This document shows positions 8,356-18,243 of a DNA stretch of 64,000 bases, piece after piece (position 1 is the stretch's first letter; each line of letters opens with the position of its first letter). Source of the stretch: Sphaerochaeta halotolerans (GTDB lineage: Bacteria > Spirochaetota > Spirochaetia > Sphaerochaetales > Sphaerochaetaceae); assembly GCF_003429665.1 (NCBI RefSeq), contig NZ_QUWK01000006.1:1-64000 (forward strand), read 5' to 3'. The translations under genes were made by a program, and so were the position numbers. The notes below the pieces were generated by a model. It had not been told where the DNA came from and did no database searches. It saw only the letters and a list, made by a program, of their open reading frames with translations.

Positions 8356-10123
8356 AGATTCCTCCAATCTGATCAATGGAGCGCTCAAGCCTTAGCTGGA
8401 TCTTATCAATCTTATCAAGTTCATCTCCCTTGACGGTAAGACGCATCCTTGCCATCTCTTGGACAGCACGGAGTCTTCTTATCTTCACCATCGGAACTCC
8501 CTTGTTGATTGCTTCCATCCCCTTCTCATAGTAGGCAAGGATTACAGCAAGCATTTTTACCTGTTTCTCAACTGAACAGAACCGATCGACTTCATCAAAG
8601 GCGTTCTGCTGGAGGAATGCGGTCTTGAAGAGAGAACACACTTCCAGAATAAAGTTCTGGGTGTCGGGAAGGGCATCAGGACCTACAAGTTTGACGATCT
8701 GCTGCAAACGGACTTCCTTCTGCAATAAATCCATGATCCGCAGCCGGTTCTCGTACCACGATCCATCGCTGTGGTCATTCCACCACTGCGTCACATCCCC
8801 AAGATATTCGCTATAGGAGTCCAACCAGCTTATTGCAGGATAGTGCCGACTACTTGCAAGCTGTCGATCCAGGCCCCAAAAGCAACGTACGAATCGTTTT
8901 GTATGTTGCGTTACCGGCTCAGAAAAGTCACCACCTGGAGGGCTCACTGCCCCAATGATGGAAACAGAACCATCGCTTCCAGAAAGGTTTCGCATGAAGC
9001 CCGCCCGTTCATAAAACTGTGCGATACGAGTCGGCAAATAAGCTGGGAAGCCCTCCTCAGCCGGCATTTCTTCCATACGACCACTGAGCTCGCGGAGTGC
9101 TTCAGCCCAACGGCTGGTTGAGTCTGCCATGATAGCCACATGATATCCTTGGTCGCGATAGTATTCAGCCATCGTGATTCCCGTGTAGATACTCGCTTCA
9201 CGGGCACTTACCGGCATATTGGATGTATTTGCAATGAGAATGGTACGCTCCATCAATGACTGGCCGGTACGTGGATCAACTAAGAGAGGGAACTCCCTCA
9301 ATACGTCTGTCATCTCGTTGCCACGCTCTCCACAACCAATGTAAACAATGATATCTGCATCACACCATTGGGCGATGGAGTGCTGTGTCATGGTCTTTCC
9401 GGTGCCAAACCCACCTGGGATTGCCACCGTTCCTCCCTTCGCCAGAGGGAAAAGGGTGTCAATGACCCTAAGCCCTGTCACGAGAGGCTGCTTCAATGCA
9501 AGACGACTCGCTACTGGTCGCGGTATCCTGATCGGCCACTTCTGCACCATGGTAATTTTCTGTTGCTTTCCATCAGGAAGAACCAAAGTCGCTATGACTT
9601 CATCTACCGTATAGGATCCTGCGGGAACAATTTCACTGAGCGTTGCTTCTTGGTACTGGGGAGGAATAATAATCCTGTGTTGGACCCGGCTGGTCTCCTC
9701 TACTGTTGCAATGACCATTCCTGCATAGACGATCGTACCCGCTTCAACAACCGGAGTAAATTCCCATTGTTTTCCATGGTCTACCGCATCATAGGAAAGA
9801 CCACGTGAAATGAAAGCGCCACTAGCTTCCATGAGTTTCTCCAATGGACGCTGAATACCATCATAAATAGTACCGATAAGCCCAGGGGCAAGCTCGACGC
9901 TTAGACTCATACCGCTTCCATAGACGTTGTCACCTGGACAGATACCAGTTGCATCCTCATACACTTGGACAGTAGCCAATCCATCATAGAGTTTGACCAC
10001 CTCCCCGACCAGTTGTTGTTCACCGATACGGACCATTTCCATCATCATGGCATTTGTGATGTCCTTAACGATGAGAACCGGTCCATTTACTCGTTTGACA
10101 CGTCCGATTATTCTTTCTTTCAT
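8345..10123 (-). CDS. atpA: V-type ATP synthase subunit A (catalytic)
   Basis: Catalytic subunit of 592 residues. The Walker A loop GGFGTGKT is at residues 237-244, followed by [18 protein letters not shown] (Walker B/catalytic glutamate region), the [17 protein letters not shown] block and [15 protein letters not shown]. The A-type bulge domain (residues about 115-190) that separates A from F-type beta subunits is present. It overlaps subunit E by 4 nt (ATGA) and subunit B by 11 nt. With B, D and F it forms the soluble motor. Direction (synthesis or ATP-driven ion export) is not fixed by the sequence; a fermentative host favours export. Confidence 0.97.
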   Translation of the reverse strand: MKERIIGRVKRVNGPVLIVKDITNAMMMEMVRIGEQQLVGEVVKLYDGLATVQVYEDATGICPGDNVYGSGMSLSVELAPGLIGTIYDGIQRPLEKLMEASGAFISRGLSYDAVDHGKQWEFTPVVEAGTIVYAGMVIATVEETSRVQHRIIIPPQYQEATLSEIVPAGSYTVDEVIATLVLPDGKQQKITMVQKWPIRIPRPVASRLALKQPLVTGLRVIDTLFPLAKGGTVAIPGGFGTGKTMTQHSIAQWCDADIIVYIGCGERGNEMTDVLREFPLLVDPRTGQSLMERTILIANTSNMPVSAREASIYTGITMAEYYRDQGYHVAIMADSTSRWAEALRELSGRMEEMPAEEGFPAYLPTRIAQFYERAGFMRNLSGSDGSVSIIGAVSPPGGDFSEPVTQHTKRFVRCFWGLDRQLASSRHYPAISWLDSYSEYLGDVTQWWNDHSDGSWYENRLRIMDLLQKEVRLQQIVKLVGPDALPDTQNFILEVCSLFKTAFLQQNAFDEVDRFCSVEKQVKMLAVILAYYEKGMEAINKGVPMVKIRRLRAVQEMARMRLTVKGDELDKIDKIQLRLERSIDQIGGIYEN

Positions 10124-10716
10124 GAATGTTCCTGAATCAAAGACCTGATATCGCGGTCGAACCGTCTGAGACGGATTTCAACCTGGTTGTTGAATGAAAT
10201 GGTATCATCCATCGAGGAAACAATCACACCGAGGCCTTGCAATGGTTTTGGGTCAAGGTGCAAGGTAATCTTTGCACCAGTGGCTTCCTGCACAAGACGG
10301 GTTGCTTCTTCGAGATGTTCCTCTTTCACGGGACATTTACGAGAAGAGGCAACCTTGGCCTCCTTGAGATCCAAACCGATAGCAGCCTCTGCAATCCATG
10401 TGCTCAGATGCTTGGCAACCTTTTTTGCATCAAGCAGTTCGGTCACACGCCTAAGTACCTGCTGATAGCTCTCATCGATCTGTCGAAGGTTCGCCTTTCG
10501 CTTGGCACTTGCCAGATTAGCCTGTTTCTTCAACTCAATGTTCTTGAGTTTCTGCTCATGATCCTTCTGCAAGGAGGCTATCTCCCTGTCAATCTTGAGC
10601 TGGGCTTCCTCTGCAATACGTCCTGCTTGTTTTTGGGCATCCTCAAGCTTTTTTTGAGCAGTCAGCTCAGCTTGTTCCAAGATGCCTGAAAGCAATCGGT
10701 TGTCAGTTGTTTCCAT
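10120..10716 (-). CDS. atpE: V-type ATP synthase subunit E
   Basis: Peripheral stalk subunit of 198 residues. The N-terminal 110 residues are a charged helix (QAELTAQKKLEDAQKQ...) expected to pair with the G/H subunit; the C-terminal half is a globular domain with the typical GLGVIVSSMDDTISFNNQVEIRL ending. The TGA stop overlaps the start of subunit A as ATGA, and the gene begins 11 nt after subunit F. Confidence 0.92.
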   Translation of the reverse strand: METTDNRLLSGILEQAELTAQKKLEDAQKQAGRIAEEAQLKIDREIASLQKDHEQKLKNIELKKQANLASAKRKANLRQIDESYQQVLRRVTELLDAKKVAKHLSTWIAEAAIGLDLKEAKVASSRKCPVKEEHLEEATRLVQEATGAKITLHLDPKPLQGLGVIVSSMDDTISFNNQVEIRLRRFDRDIRSLIQEHS

Positions 10717-10727
10717 ACGAACTCATC

Positions 10728-11030
10728 CTACAATGATACCCCAATCGCTTTATTGACCAGGGCACGCAAGTCTGTACCTCCCTCTTTTGAACGGGGGGAA
10801 GGTATTTCCACAACAAGGGGGAAGGATTCGGAAAATAAAAACTGGTCCACAATAGGCCTGATCATATTTGCAACCTCATCTGTAATGATGATGATGCCAT
10901 TCTGTGAATCTTCCACCGCCTTGTCCCAGGCTCGTTTGGCCTGTTGTGCATTTGTCGCTTCCATGCCGAACACACCAACAAGGGAAAATCCAAGTACGGT
11001 ATCTTCGTCACCGATGACAAAATATTTCAT
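10728..11030 (-). CDS. atpF: V-type ATP synthase subunit F
   Basis: Small rotor subunit of 100 residues. It starts MKYFVIGDEDTVLGFSLVGV, the family signature, and contains GIIIITDEVANMIRP and LVVEIPSP. It sits 3 nt after the end of subunit K and is translated with its neighbours. It is expected to bind subunit D at the shaft base. Confidence 0.92.
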   Translation of the reverse strand: MKYFVIGDEDTVLGFSLVGVFGMEATNAQQAKRAWDKAVEDSQNGIIIITDEVANMIRPIVDQFLFSESFPLVVEIPSPRSKEGGTDLRALVNKAIGVSL

Positions 11031-11033
11031 CGA

Positions 11034-11381
11034 TTATACCTTTCCAAGGATCATCAAACTGGTGATAAATCCAAAGACAACCAGACCTTCAGCAAGTGCT
11101 ATGAAGATCAAAGCTTGGCTGGCAATCTCAGGACGCTCACTGATGGCACCCATGGCGGCACTTCCAACCTTACCAATAGCCATACCGGCAGCCAATGCAC
11201 CAAGACCAAAAGCCAATGCTGCACTAAAACATACCAGAGCGAGATTGTAATCACCACGAGTGGCAGCCTCAGTGGTTGCAGCATAGGCGCTGGGTGCGAA
11301 GATGAAGCCGCTTGCAAGAAGCAGAAGTGCTGTTGCTACAAAGGTCATCGATACTTTTCTTCTGAATGCGATGTTGGTCAT
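11034..11381 (-). CDS. atpK: V-type ATP synthase subunit K (membrane ring)
   Basis: Proteolipid of the membrane ion-translocating ring, 115 residues. A single hairpin of two transmembrane helices is clear: FSAALAFGLGALAAGMAIG, a short loop with SERPE, then ALIFIALAEGLVVFGFI, where the glutamate is the ion-binding carboxylate. In front is an additional hydrophobic segment (VATALLLLASGFIFAPSAYA) that looks like a cleavable signal peptide with an AYA-A site. A glutamine at ASQALIF and the residues near the glutamate may bear on Na+ versus H+ choice, but the specificity cannot be assigned. A GAGGGT box precedes the ATG. Confidence 0.93.
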   Translation of the reverse strand: MTNIAFRRKVSMTFVATALLLLASGFIFAPSAYAATTEAATRGDYNLALVCFSAALAFGLGALAAGMAIGKVGSAAMGAISERPEIASQALIFIALAEGLVVFGFITSLMILGKV

Positions 11382-11406
11382 ACTGTGACCCTCCTCAAAA
11401 AATTCA

Positions 11407-13401
11407 CTATCTCTGCTCGGAAGAAGAGTTCTTCAACCCAACTGGCTGATAAGCTACTCCCTTTCCGGTAAAATACCGTGAGAAGAACTCGTAATAGTTC
11501 AACCTCAAAGATTGTATTCCTGAACTTAATCCTTCCAGGACAATCACCAGGATATTTCCTAGGATGAAAATCACCACTCCGCCGAAACCATCAACCAAAG
11601 ACGAGAGTTCCTTAAATGCCTGCATCAGTGACGCATGTGCGATGCCAAGTCCTGCAACACGCATGAAGGAAAGGGTGTTGGAAAGATATCCGGTGAAAAT
11701 TTCCAGAATATCTATAAACCACTCCAGAATTGCGTCCATCGTCACGGTCCCTAAATCGTGGCGTTTTCCTCCTTGCTTAACTGAAATGTAGTAAGCAAGG
11801 AAACCCCTTATCAAGAGTAGGAAAAGGGAAACGGCAAGAACTGGGGCTATCCAAGGATCAGAAGGAAAGCTTTGATAGCCACTCTCTACAAAGGCGAAGC
11901 CCATATAGAGCCCTGTCCCAAAGAGCACACCTCCCAGCAATCCGTTCTTATCCAAGGTAAGCTGTAGATAGGATTTTTTCCTAAAAAGATTTATCCAATT
12001 CAACACCAAGCCCGTATAGATAACAATAATGCCGAACTTGACAGTCAGACCCAGAATATCATACACATCAGTGATTAGGGAACCATCCCCTCCATGTCCT
12101 GCTACTACTGCCTCATAATTGAACCAGATTGCAGGAAAGAGACTCAAGCCAAAATAACTGCCAAAAAGCGCTCCGAATATCATGGCAGAAATGCCCAGAT
12201 AGATCAGAAGATCAGTCAAATTCCGGCTGATCATCCCATCCTTCTTCAACGGATTCTTCTTATATCCATACTTTCCAAGCAAGGCAACCAATAAAAGCAC
12301 CAATCCCTGACCTACATCGGCAAACATCAGACCAAACATGCAGAGATAGGCAATCATGACAAAGATGGTAGGGTTGACCGAGCCATACTCTGGCGTGCTG
12401 TAGTTGTTTACCATTCTTTGGAATGGAGCAAGTATCTTGGGACTGGATACTGCTACAGGAACCTCATTGCGGGGAACCTGCCTAGCATCAGTCCATTCAA
12501 TGACACACTGTCCTTCACTTGCCTGTATGATCGCTTGCTCAACAACCTCCGCCTGATCAGTAGGGACCCAACCGGAGAAAAGCGTTGTATTGCGGGTATA
12601 AGCAAAGTAAGAGCGGATTTGGTCACTCAGTTCATTCAACCGAAGATTCGCCCAAATGGCAAACAACTGTGCTTGTTGGCTTGATACCATCTCATCAACA
12701 GCCTTCTCAATCTTCTCACGTTCTGCAAGTGCTGCATCGTGTTCCTTCCCAAGCTGGTCCTTGATCATGGAAATAGCTTGCTGTTGCAACTGGACATCAC
12801 TGGATTCCATCCAACCGAACTTTTCCAGAAGAGGGTCAACCTGCCCTACATCACGGCGAAGCGTCAGGGATATCCAGAGATCAGTATTTTCAACGCTTTC
12901 CAACAGGCCTCCAAAGGCAGCAATCTTTTCTTTGAGGTCCTCACTTCGGCCTTTTGTAATCTGCCCAACCCTGAGGTCAAGGTACTCTCCCTTGTCCTCC
13001 TTGATATAGCGTTGCATCTCCTCAAGGCCCATCACCATCTGGTTGCTCTCTTTCTGTTTCTCTTTCAGGGAGAGTAAGCTCGCAGTGAGGTCATCCAACG
13101 TTTTCTTGAATGCTTCAAGCTGGGGCTTTTCCAAGTTCTGCACATCGAGCACTTCACTGGTTGGTACGGTAATATGCCCCTGCTTGAGCAAGGCTTCCAC
13201 CCGATGACGCATATCTTGGAGAGCTGAACGGCTGACAGAACTCTGACGGAAGGAAAGTTTCTCCATTTGGCCAGGGTCAAGTTTGTTGATATGGACAAAG
13301 TCCAAGACACCTAGCCGAAGCAAGGATTTGACGACCCTATCACTTGTCTGTTCCAAAACCACAGCAGTAAGTAATTTCATTGGTCGTGTAAACAAATTCA
13401 T
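11407..13401 (-). CDS. atpI: V-type ATP synthase subunit I (a-subunit)
   Basis: Membrane stator subunit of 664 residues. The N-terminal half is soluble and rich in coiled coil (LKEKQKESNQMVMGLEEMQRYIKEDK and similar), and from about residue 340 there are some seven or eight membrane helices, including MIAYLCMFGLMFADVGQGLVLLL and the LSFMRVAGLGIAHASL helix carrying the essential arginine. The end contains the conserved ILVIVLEGLSSGIQSLRLNYYEFFSRYF. It overlaps subunit C by 4 nt and is followed by subunit K after 25 nt. Confidence 0.95.
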   Translation of the reverse strand: MNLFTRPMKLLTAVVLEQTSDRVVKSLLRLGVLDFVHINKLDPGQMEKLSFRQSSVSRSALQDMRHRVEALLKQGHITVPTSEVLDVQNLEKPQLEAFKKTLDDLTASLLSLKEKQKESNQMVMGLEEMQRYIKEDKGEYLDLRVGQITKGRSEDLKEKIAAFGGLLESVENTDLWISLTLRRDVGQVDPLLEKFGWMESSDVQLQQQAISMIKDQLGKEHDAALAEREKIEKAVDEMVSSQQAQLFAIWANLRLNELSDQIRSYFAYTRNTTLFSGWVPTDQAEVVEQAIIQASEGQCVIEWTDARQVPRNEVPVAVSSPKILAPFQRMVNNYSTPEYGSVNPTIFVMIAYLCMFGLMFADVGQGLVLLLVALLGKYGYKKNPLKKDGMISRNLTDLLIYLGISAMIFGALFGSYFGLSLFPAIWFNYEAVVAGHGGDGSLITDVYDILGLTVKFGIIVIYTGLVLNWINLFRKKSYLQLTLDKNGLLGGVLFGTGLYMGFAFVESGYQSFPSDPWIAPVLAVSLFLLLIRGFLAYYISVKQGGKRHDLGTVTMDAILEWFIDILEIFTGYLSNTLSFMRVAGLGIAHASLMQAFKELSSLVDGFGGVVIFILGNILVIVLEGLSSGIQSLRLNYYEFFSRYFTGKGVAYQPVGLKNSSSEQR

Positions 13402-14492
13402 ACCAACACCCCCCTGATGTACGCTTCTTCATACCCATAGTACTTCCCATTGAGAATGGCCTTCACCATACTAGTTTCTTCCTTGAAGAGGAAGAAGTAG
13501 GATAAGGAGAGCCCGATGGTAAAAGGATCTTGTGCAAGCATACGCTGGTAGATGGCTTTTCTCCGTTCAGCCAAATACCCTTCAATCTTTAATGTCTCAA
13601 GCAAACTCGCCTCATCGTAATTCGTACTTTCTCGATGTAACGGAACCGTTTCCTGCTCAAGCCCTGGATAGTAACGATTGATGATTGAATGAGGATTACG
13701 CTCAGATGCATTCTGCCTTAAATAAGCCTCAGTCTCCTTGCTTGATGCAACTTTGCCCCAAGGAAGCAGTAGTTTTTTCACAGCATCAGCATCCATATGA
13801 TGATACCATCCATAGCGTACCAACATGATTAGATTACGTAGGTCAATTTCCAACAAAAACATGGATGTAGCTACTTCTTCATCTGCTTTCTTAAGCGTTT
13901 TTACACAATCCATCAGATGTACATACCACATACGATCCAGTGCTGTTTCCAAGGGGAACAATCCTGATTGCTGCAAGTCTTGCTCGCTGAACGCAGTCAC
14001 TGTGGCATGGTATGGGCTGTCTTTCAGGGATTCTCCGACAACATCCCAGCTGGTTGCATTGATCAATGCAGTCCAATCAATGGGATAGAGGATTATTTCC
14101 TTGAACAAGTATTCACTGCGATGACGAATCGGTCGTTGCCGCATGATACTGCTGTACCAGAGTCTGAGGGTGTTCTTCAGATTGTCTATTTCAATTTTTT
14201 CAAGGAGATGGTTGATGAGATCTGCACTACTGCCCTCAAGATAGCGTGCAACCTCCTTGTACATGGAAATCTCCATCCCAAGCAAAACTAGTTCCATTTG
14301 CTGGAGGTCACCTGTTCGGTCGTATGCTTCGGCCACTGCATGGTATTTGGAGTCACGAAGCACCCCCACAGCTTCAACCAAGGAAGAAGCGTGCAAGAGA
14401 TTCTCAATAACCTTGCTTTGCCGCATTAAGCCAATCTTCGCCCGTAGCTTGGCGTTGATGAACCCATACAACGATACACGATCACTGCTCAT
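13398..14492 (-). CDS. atpC: V-type ATP synthase subunit C (d-subunit-like)
   Basis: Subunit of 364 residues that links the central shaft to the membrane ring in A/V-ATPases. It is all-helical, starting YGFINAKLRAKIGLMRQSKVIENLL, with internal repeats such as LRLWYSSIMRQRP and FLLEIDLRNLIMLVRYGWY. Sequence conservation of this subunit is low, so the call leans on size, composition and its place between the G/H stalk gene (4-nt ATGA overlap upstream) and subunit I (4-nt overlap downstream). Confidence 0.88.
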   Translation of the reverse strand: MSSDRVSLYGFINAKLRAKIGLMRQSKVIENLLHASSLVEAVGVLRDSKYHAVAEAYDRTGDLQQMELVLLGMEISMYKEVARYLEGSSADLINHLLEKIEIDNLKNTLRLWYSSIMRQRPIRHRSEYLFKEIILYPIDWTALINATSWDVVGESLKDSPYHATVTAFSEQDLQQSGLFPLETALDRMWYVHLMDCVKTLKKADEEVATSMFLLEIDLRNLIMLVRYGWYHHMDADAVKKLLLPWGKVASSKETEAYLRQNASERNPHSIINRYYPGLEQETVPLHRESTNYDEASLLETLKIEGYLAERRKAIYQRMLAQDPFTIGLSLSYFFLFKEETSMVKAILNGKYYGYEEAYIRGVLV

Positions 14493-14818
14493 TTGTGTTC
14501 CAGAAAAGCATCAAAATCGGTTTTGCAAACTTGCTCTACGATTGCATGTGCGATGGTGTCAAGGGTTTCCCCTGAAATGTTGCTGGAGATATTCAAGCTC
14601 TCTTCATACTCCTCAACTTCCGCTCTGGCCTCAGTTTCGGCCTGTTCCTGTAGTGCACGAAGACGATCACGCTCTTCTTTTACAGAGGAACGTATGAGTT
14701 CATTAGCAGTACTTTGGGCGGCGGAAATAATATCTCTGGCTGAATGTTCGGCATCTCTTATGATTTGTTGTGCTCTATCTTCAACCGATAATACATCGTT
14801 GATTATATCGCTACGCAC
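14489..14818 (-). CDS. V-type ATPase peripheral-stalk subunit (G/H type)
   Basis: First gene of the operon: 109 residues, nearly all one charged helix (IIRDAEHSARDIISAAQS...EERDRLRALQEQAETEAR), as in subunit G/H that forms a coiled coil with E. The start codon is GTG, supported by AGGAAG 7 nt upstream. The stop overlaps subunit C as ATGA. Sequence identity in such coiled coils is weak, so the assignment rests on shape and position. Confidence 0.8.
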   Translation of the reverse strand: MRSDIINDVLSVEDRAQQIIRDAEHSARDIISAAQSTANELIRSSVKEERDRLRALQEQAETEARAEVEEYEESLNISSNISGETLDTIAHAIVEQVCKTDFDAFLEHK

Positions 14819-14857
14819 AGTTTCACTTCCTATTAAAGAGTTATACAGGTTCTTTTC

Positions 14858-14887
14858 TATACTCTACCTTTTGCATAAACGTGTCAA
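14858..14887 (-). promoter_or_regulatory. Possible promoter of the V-ATPase operon
   Basis: In the 74-bp gap after the usher gene the minus strand has a perfect TTGACA (14882-14887) followed after 18 bp by AGTATA (14858-14863), or after 20 bp by TATAGA. No terminator is seen between the usher and this site, so read-through from the usher transcript is also possible. Confidence 0.4.
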
Positions 14888-14892
14888 GCAAA

Positions 14893-17800
14893 CTAAGGAG
14901 CTGCAGTGACAACCTGCTGAGCAGTTGGATCGGCCGCCTCAGAATCAACCATGGAGTCGAACAGAGTTTCATCAAAAGCAAAATCATCCTCCGTCACAAA
15001 GCCATCCTGTTCAAAGGATTCAAACCCAAAATCACTCTCATCAAACGGCGGGAAGATGATATTCCAGAACGTCTCCTCATCCATGCGTTCCACTATTTCC
15101 AGAGTGACTTGTGCATCATATCCGGTAGCAAGCTCAGAACCGAACACATCCATTTCCTCTTCAACCTGCAAACCACTGGATGTGTCTTTAACAATGATCC
15201 GCTCCTCAAAGGCAGGATCAGAAACCCAGAAGTCCTCAAGCAACAAGACCCGGTCCAAGCCCAATTCCTCCGAAGAAATGTCAGGAACGACAAACCGGAC
15301 TGCATACCAGAGGTCATCCACTTGTAGGTCAAACAGGTAGGTACCACTCACCACTTCACTGAGGATGTAGCGTCCTTCTTGGTCAGTGAAAAGATAGAGT
15401 GCATCATTGCGGATAAGCTCTTCCTCTCCTGCTGCATTCGTCCGCACCTCATACACAGGTGAGGAGTATTGCACGTAGGGAGAACCATCAGCCATGTAGA
15501 GGACTCCGCTGACCGTAAAGGATGGTTCCATATCCAGTCTTGCAACAAAGGACTGCCTGCTTCGTGGGGTTAATTCATAGACAAACGAAGTACCAGTTGA
15601 GTACTCGCTTACTCCACTACTGAATACCACGATGCTGTTCTTGGTGTTGGGAGTTAGTGAATTATACAATGCGCTTCCAAGGGGTCTGCTTAAAGCAGAC
15701 GGTGAACTATCCAAGCTCCGTGCTATGGAGATATCTGAGTCTTTCAAGTCTCCGGTTGGTTTCACCAACAGGAAGGACTCCCCGACTGCCTTGCCAATGC
15801 CGAATGCACCATCTGCATACGCCAAGGCAGTACTTGCAGTGAAGGTGGTAGTCATATCCTGATAGGAGTTGCCGATTTGTTGCCGGAGTGAGAAGTTCGA
15901 AAGCTCACCACTATGGGCCCATGCCGCAACAATGGAGTGGTTCCTCGGATCTTCCAAGCGGAACCCGCTCAGGGAAAGATTGACACTATCATCCCCGGAA
16001 GGTCTCCAACTCATTCCCATAGAGGTTGATGCAGTGCCATCAAGGAACGGAGTACCGGAACGTACACTTGTGGAGGCATTGGTACTGAGCTTGGGACTGA
16101 AGGTATAGCTCCCTGATATTTGAGCAGATACAGTTGGATCGAGAGGATTACTACTTGGTCCATTAGCTGTAATTGAACCACTGAGTGAGAATCCTGGGAA
16201 GGGAGAAAATCCTGTAGCAAAGGACGCACTCCAACCTGGATACTGAATACTGGAGTTATAGGAGAGATTTCCCGAAAGGGTATACCGAACTTTCTCGGTA
16301 AAGCTACCTGAGTATGAGAGGGAGAACGAGGTATTGGTGGTAACAGGACTTCCTGCATCCTTTGCAGGAATACTATGGTTCACGGTCCCGCTAATCGTCC
16401 CAAACCCGCTCTCCTGAGGTCCACTGTAACGGTGGCTCAGACTTGCGGAGAACGATGGAGCCAACTTTGAAGCATCCAGACCAAGAGAAAGCTGCAATTG
16501 TGAAGTTCCCACCATAGTTGCAAGCACCCCATTGAACATACCACTGAAGATACCGGGGCTAAAGGCAATCTCACTGGTTAAAGTAAAAACATCCGTCAAG
16601 CCTGTCTGCTGGTAGTAGGTGGCGGTGAAGGCATCAGGGTGGTAGGAGAGATACTGATCATTGAACCAAGGAATACTGACATCGGCGGTGGCAGTGGTAG
16701 ACTTCTCCCTAGGAACACTGAAGCCGAAGCCATAGAGGCTATCTCCCTTGCCAAGCAAACGGTAGTCATAGCCCATGTCAACATACTCAACTCTCTCATC
16801 CTCTGGATGGTTGTCTGGAATGATGGTGATCTTAATCTGATTGGCGCCCTGGGTAAAGACAAAGTCCCTGAGGCGGTAGGTACCTGCCTGGAATTTTCGC
16901 TTGAATACCTCTTCCCCGTTGATGGTAATAATGACCTCGGAGGGCTCAACCAATACAATCCGGTATTCAAACTGATTACCCTTCGCTCGTTCGGTTCCGT
17001 AGGCATAATTCTTCTCAAACGTAATACCAACATTGGTATATGAGCCAAGATTCTTATTGCTCAGATTGGTTCCTACATGACCGAAACTCAGACGATGGCT
17101 AGATTCAACAAAGTCATAGAACCCATTCCAGGTTCCCGGGTTGAAATACGGTTGTAGAGAAGAAAGTGAATAGTAGAAGTTGAGACCAATACCGAGCGTG
17201 GAAATTCTGTTGGAAACTGAGAGAGAGAGCAGTTTCTGGTTTATTGCGGAGAAATCCGCATCATAGTCGAGCATTCCATAGAGGCTGAGCGAGCTTGCAA
17301 CCGCAAATTTGGCAGGCTCCAGCACGATTGCCCCACTAATGCCGTACTGCTCCCTCCTATTGATCGAACGTGAGGTAATACTTACCGTCCGCTCAGGCAT
17401 ATCTTCCAGGCTGAATTGGAGGTATATGGCAAACTCGGCAGCGTCATATCGGGCTTCAACATTGCGACTCTGCAATGCTTCAAGGGAGATATAGGCAAGT
17501 CCATCACCAAATATGCGTTGATTTGCTGCCTCCGTAATAAACGGACCTACATACTGCGCCAGTTCATTGGTATTCAAGAGTCGTTGCTCACCTACAAACT
17601 CTACCTCAATGTCTCCTGCAATCTCATTATTGATATAAAGGCCAAGATAATAGAACCCATCCTCATATTGAATGGCAGTATCTTTTCCGACAATAAAGAA
17701 ATCTGCAAAGAAATCATCCGTATACTCCTCTTCTTCAAACGACCCTCCGTAGAAGAGATCCCACTCTTCCTCGGTAAGAACCATAGGTTCAAATAGGAAG

Positions 17801-18204
17801 GGAGGGTCAGGAACCACAGGACTAACTGCAGCCGCTTTCGCAAAGGAGGGTACACCGGGTACCTTGATATATGCAGATCTCCAACCAAATCCAGGGAAAT
17901 GGGGAAATGAAAGCAGGTGTTGTGGAGGAGGGAGTTGAGGGATGGAATCCTCTACTGTTTTTGGAATTTCTGCTCCTGATACAATCGCTTGGGGAGGCGT
18001 CTCTTCCGATTTTGTTTCCTCTCCTATTGTCGGAGCTACCACAGTGGGTTGCTTAGGAGTCGGCCGCGCGACCTTGATAACGGAGGGCAAATCTTCTGTT
18101 CTTGGTTGGTTGAAGCACGTCCAAAGAAATGCAGAAAGAAAGAGGGCAACGAGCACAAGCAAAATCACCAGGAATATTGCGTGTGCGAATCCTCTTGCTT
18201 TCAT
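14893..18204 (-). CDS. Outer-membrane usher-like protein with extended termini
   Basis: A 1103-residue protein resembling chaperone-usher pilus ushers. After an N-terminal hydrophobic helix (residues about 8-31, ending LWTC, possibly a signal anchor or relaxed lipobox) comes a Pro-rich linker. About residues 160-290 resemble the usher N-terminal domain (YYLGLYINNEIAGDIEVEF). A long Ser/Gly/Thr-rich beta-barrel region follows, including the plug/strand segment VEPSEVIITINGEEVFKRKF. Near residue 900 the usher C-terminal signature appears as SGVLYMADGSPYV...YLFTDQEGRYIL. A very acidic tail of about 130 residues follows, unlike classical ushers. The chaperone gene is 39 nt upstream; no pilin is encoded next to it. 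Confidence 0.78.
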   Translation of the reverse strand: MKARGFAHAIFLVILLVLVALFLSAFLWTCFNQPRTEDLPSVIKVARPTPKQPTVVAPTIGEETKSEETPPQAIVSGAEIPKTVEDSIPQLPPPQHLLSFPHFPGFGWRSAYIKVPGVPSFAKAAAVSPVVPDPPFLFEPMVLTEEEWDLFYGGSFEEEEYTDDFFADFFIVGKDTAIQYEDGFYYLGLYINNEIAGDIEVEFVGEQRLLNTNELAQYVGPFITEAANQRIFGDGLAYISLEALQSRNVEARYDAAEFAIYLQFSLEDMPERTVSITSRSINRREQYGISGAIVLEPAKFAVASSLSLYGMLDYDADFSAINQKLLSLSVSNRISTLGIGLNFYYSLSSLQPYFNPGTWNGFYDFVESSHRLSFGHVGTNLSNKNLGSYTNVGITFEKNYAYGTERAKGNQFEYRIVLVEPSEVIITINGEEVFKRKFQAGTYRLRDFVFTQGANQIKITIIPDNHPEDERVEYVDMGYDYRLLGKGDSLYGFGFSVPREKSTTATADVSIPWFNDQYLSYHPDAFTATYYQQTGLTDVFTLTSEIAFSPGIFSGMFNGVLATMVGTSQLQLSLGLDASKLAPSFSASLSHRYSGPQESGFGTISGTVNHSIPAKDAGSPVTTNTSFSLSYSGSFTEKVRYTLSGNLSYNSSIQYPGWSASFATGFSPFPGFSLSGSITANGPSSNPLDPTVSAQISGSYTFSPKLSTNASTSVRSGTPFLDGTASTSMGMSWRPSGDDSVNLSLSGFRLEDPRNHSIVAAWAHSGELSNFSLRQQIGNSYQDMTTTFTASTALAYADGAFGIGKAVGESFLLVKPTGDLKDSDISIARSLDSSPSALSRPLGSALYNSLTPNTKNSIVVFSSGVSEYSTGTSFVYELTPRSRQSFVARLDMEPSFTVSGVLYMADGSPYVQYSSPVYEVRTNAAGEEELIRNDALYLFTDQEGRYILSEVVSGTYLFDLQVDDLWYAVRFVVPDISSEELGLDRVLLLEDFWVSDPAFEERIIVKDTSSGLQVEEEMDVFGSELATGYDAQVTLEIVERMDEETFWNIIFPPFDESDFGFESFEQDGFVTEDDFAFDETLFDSMVDSEAADPTAQQVVTAAP

Positions 18205-18243
18205 GCGAAAAACCTTTCTAGAACAAGGAGCAGAACACTCCTC

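Noticed and set aside
10237-10689. 150-codon plus-strand frame opposite V-ATPase subunit E
   Set aside because: Antisense shadow of a certain gene, with no motifs.
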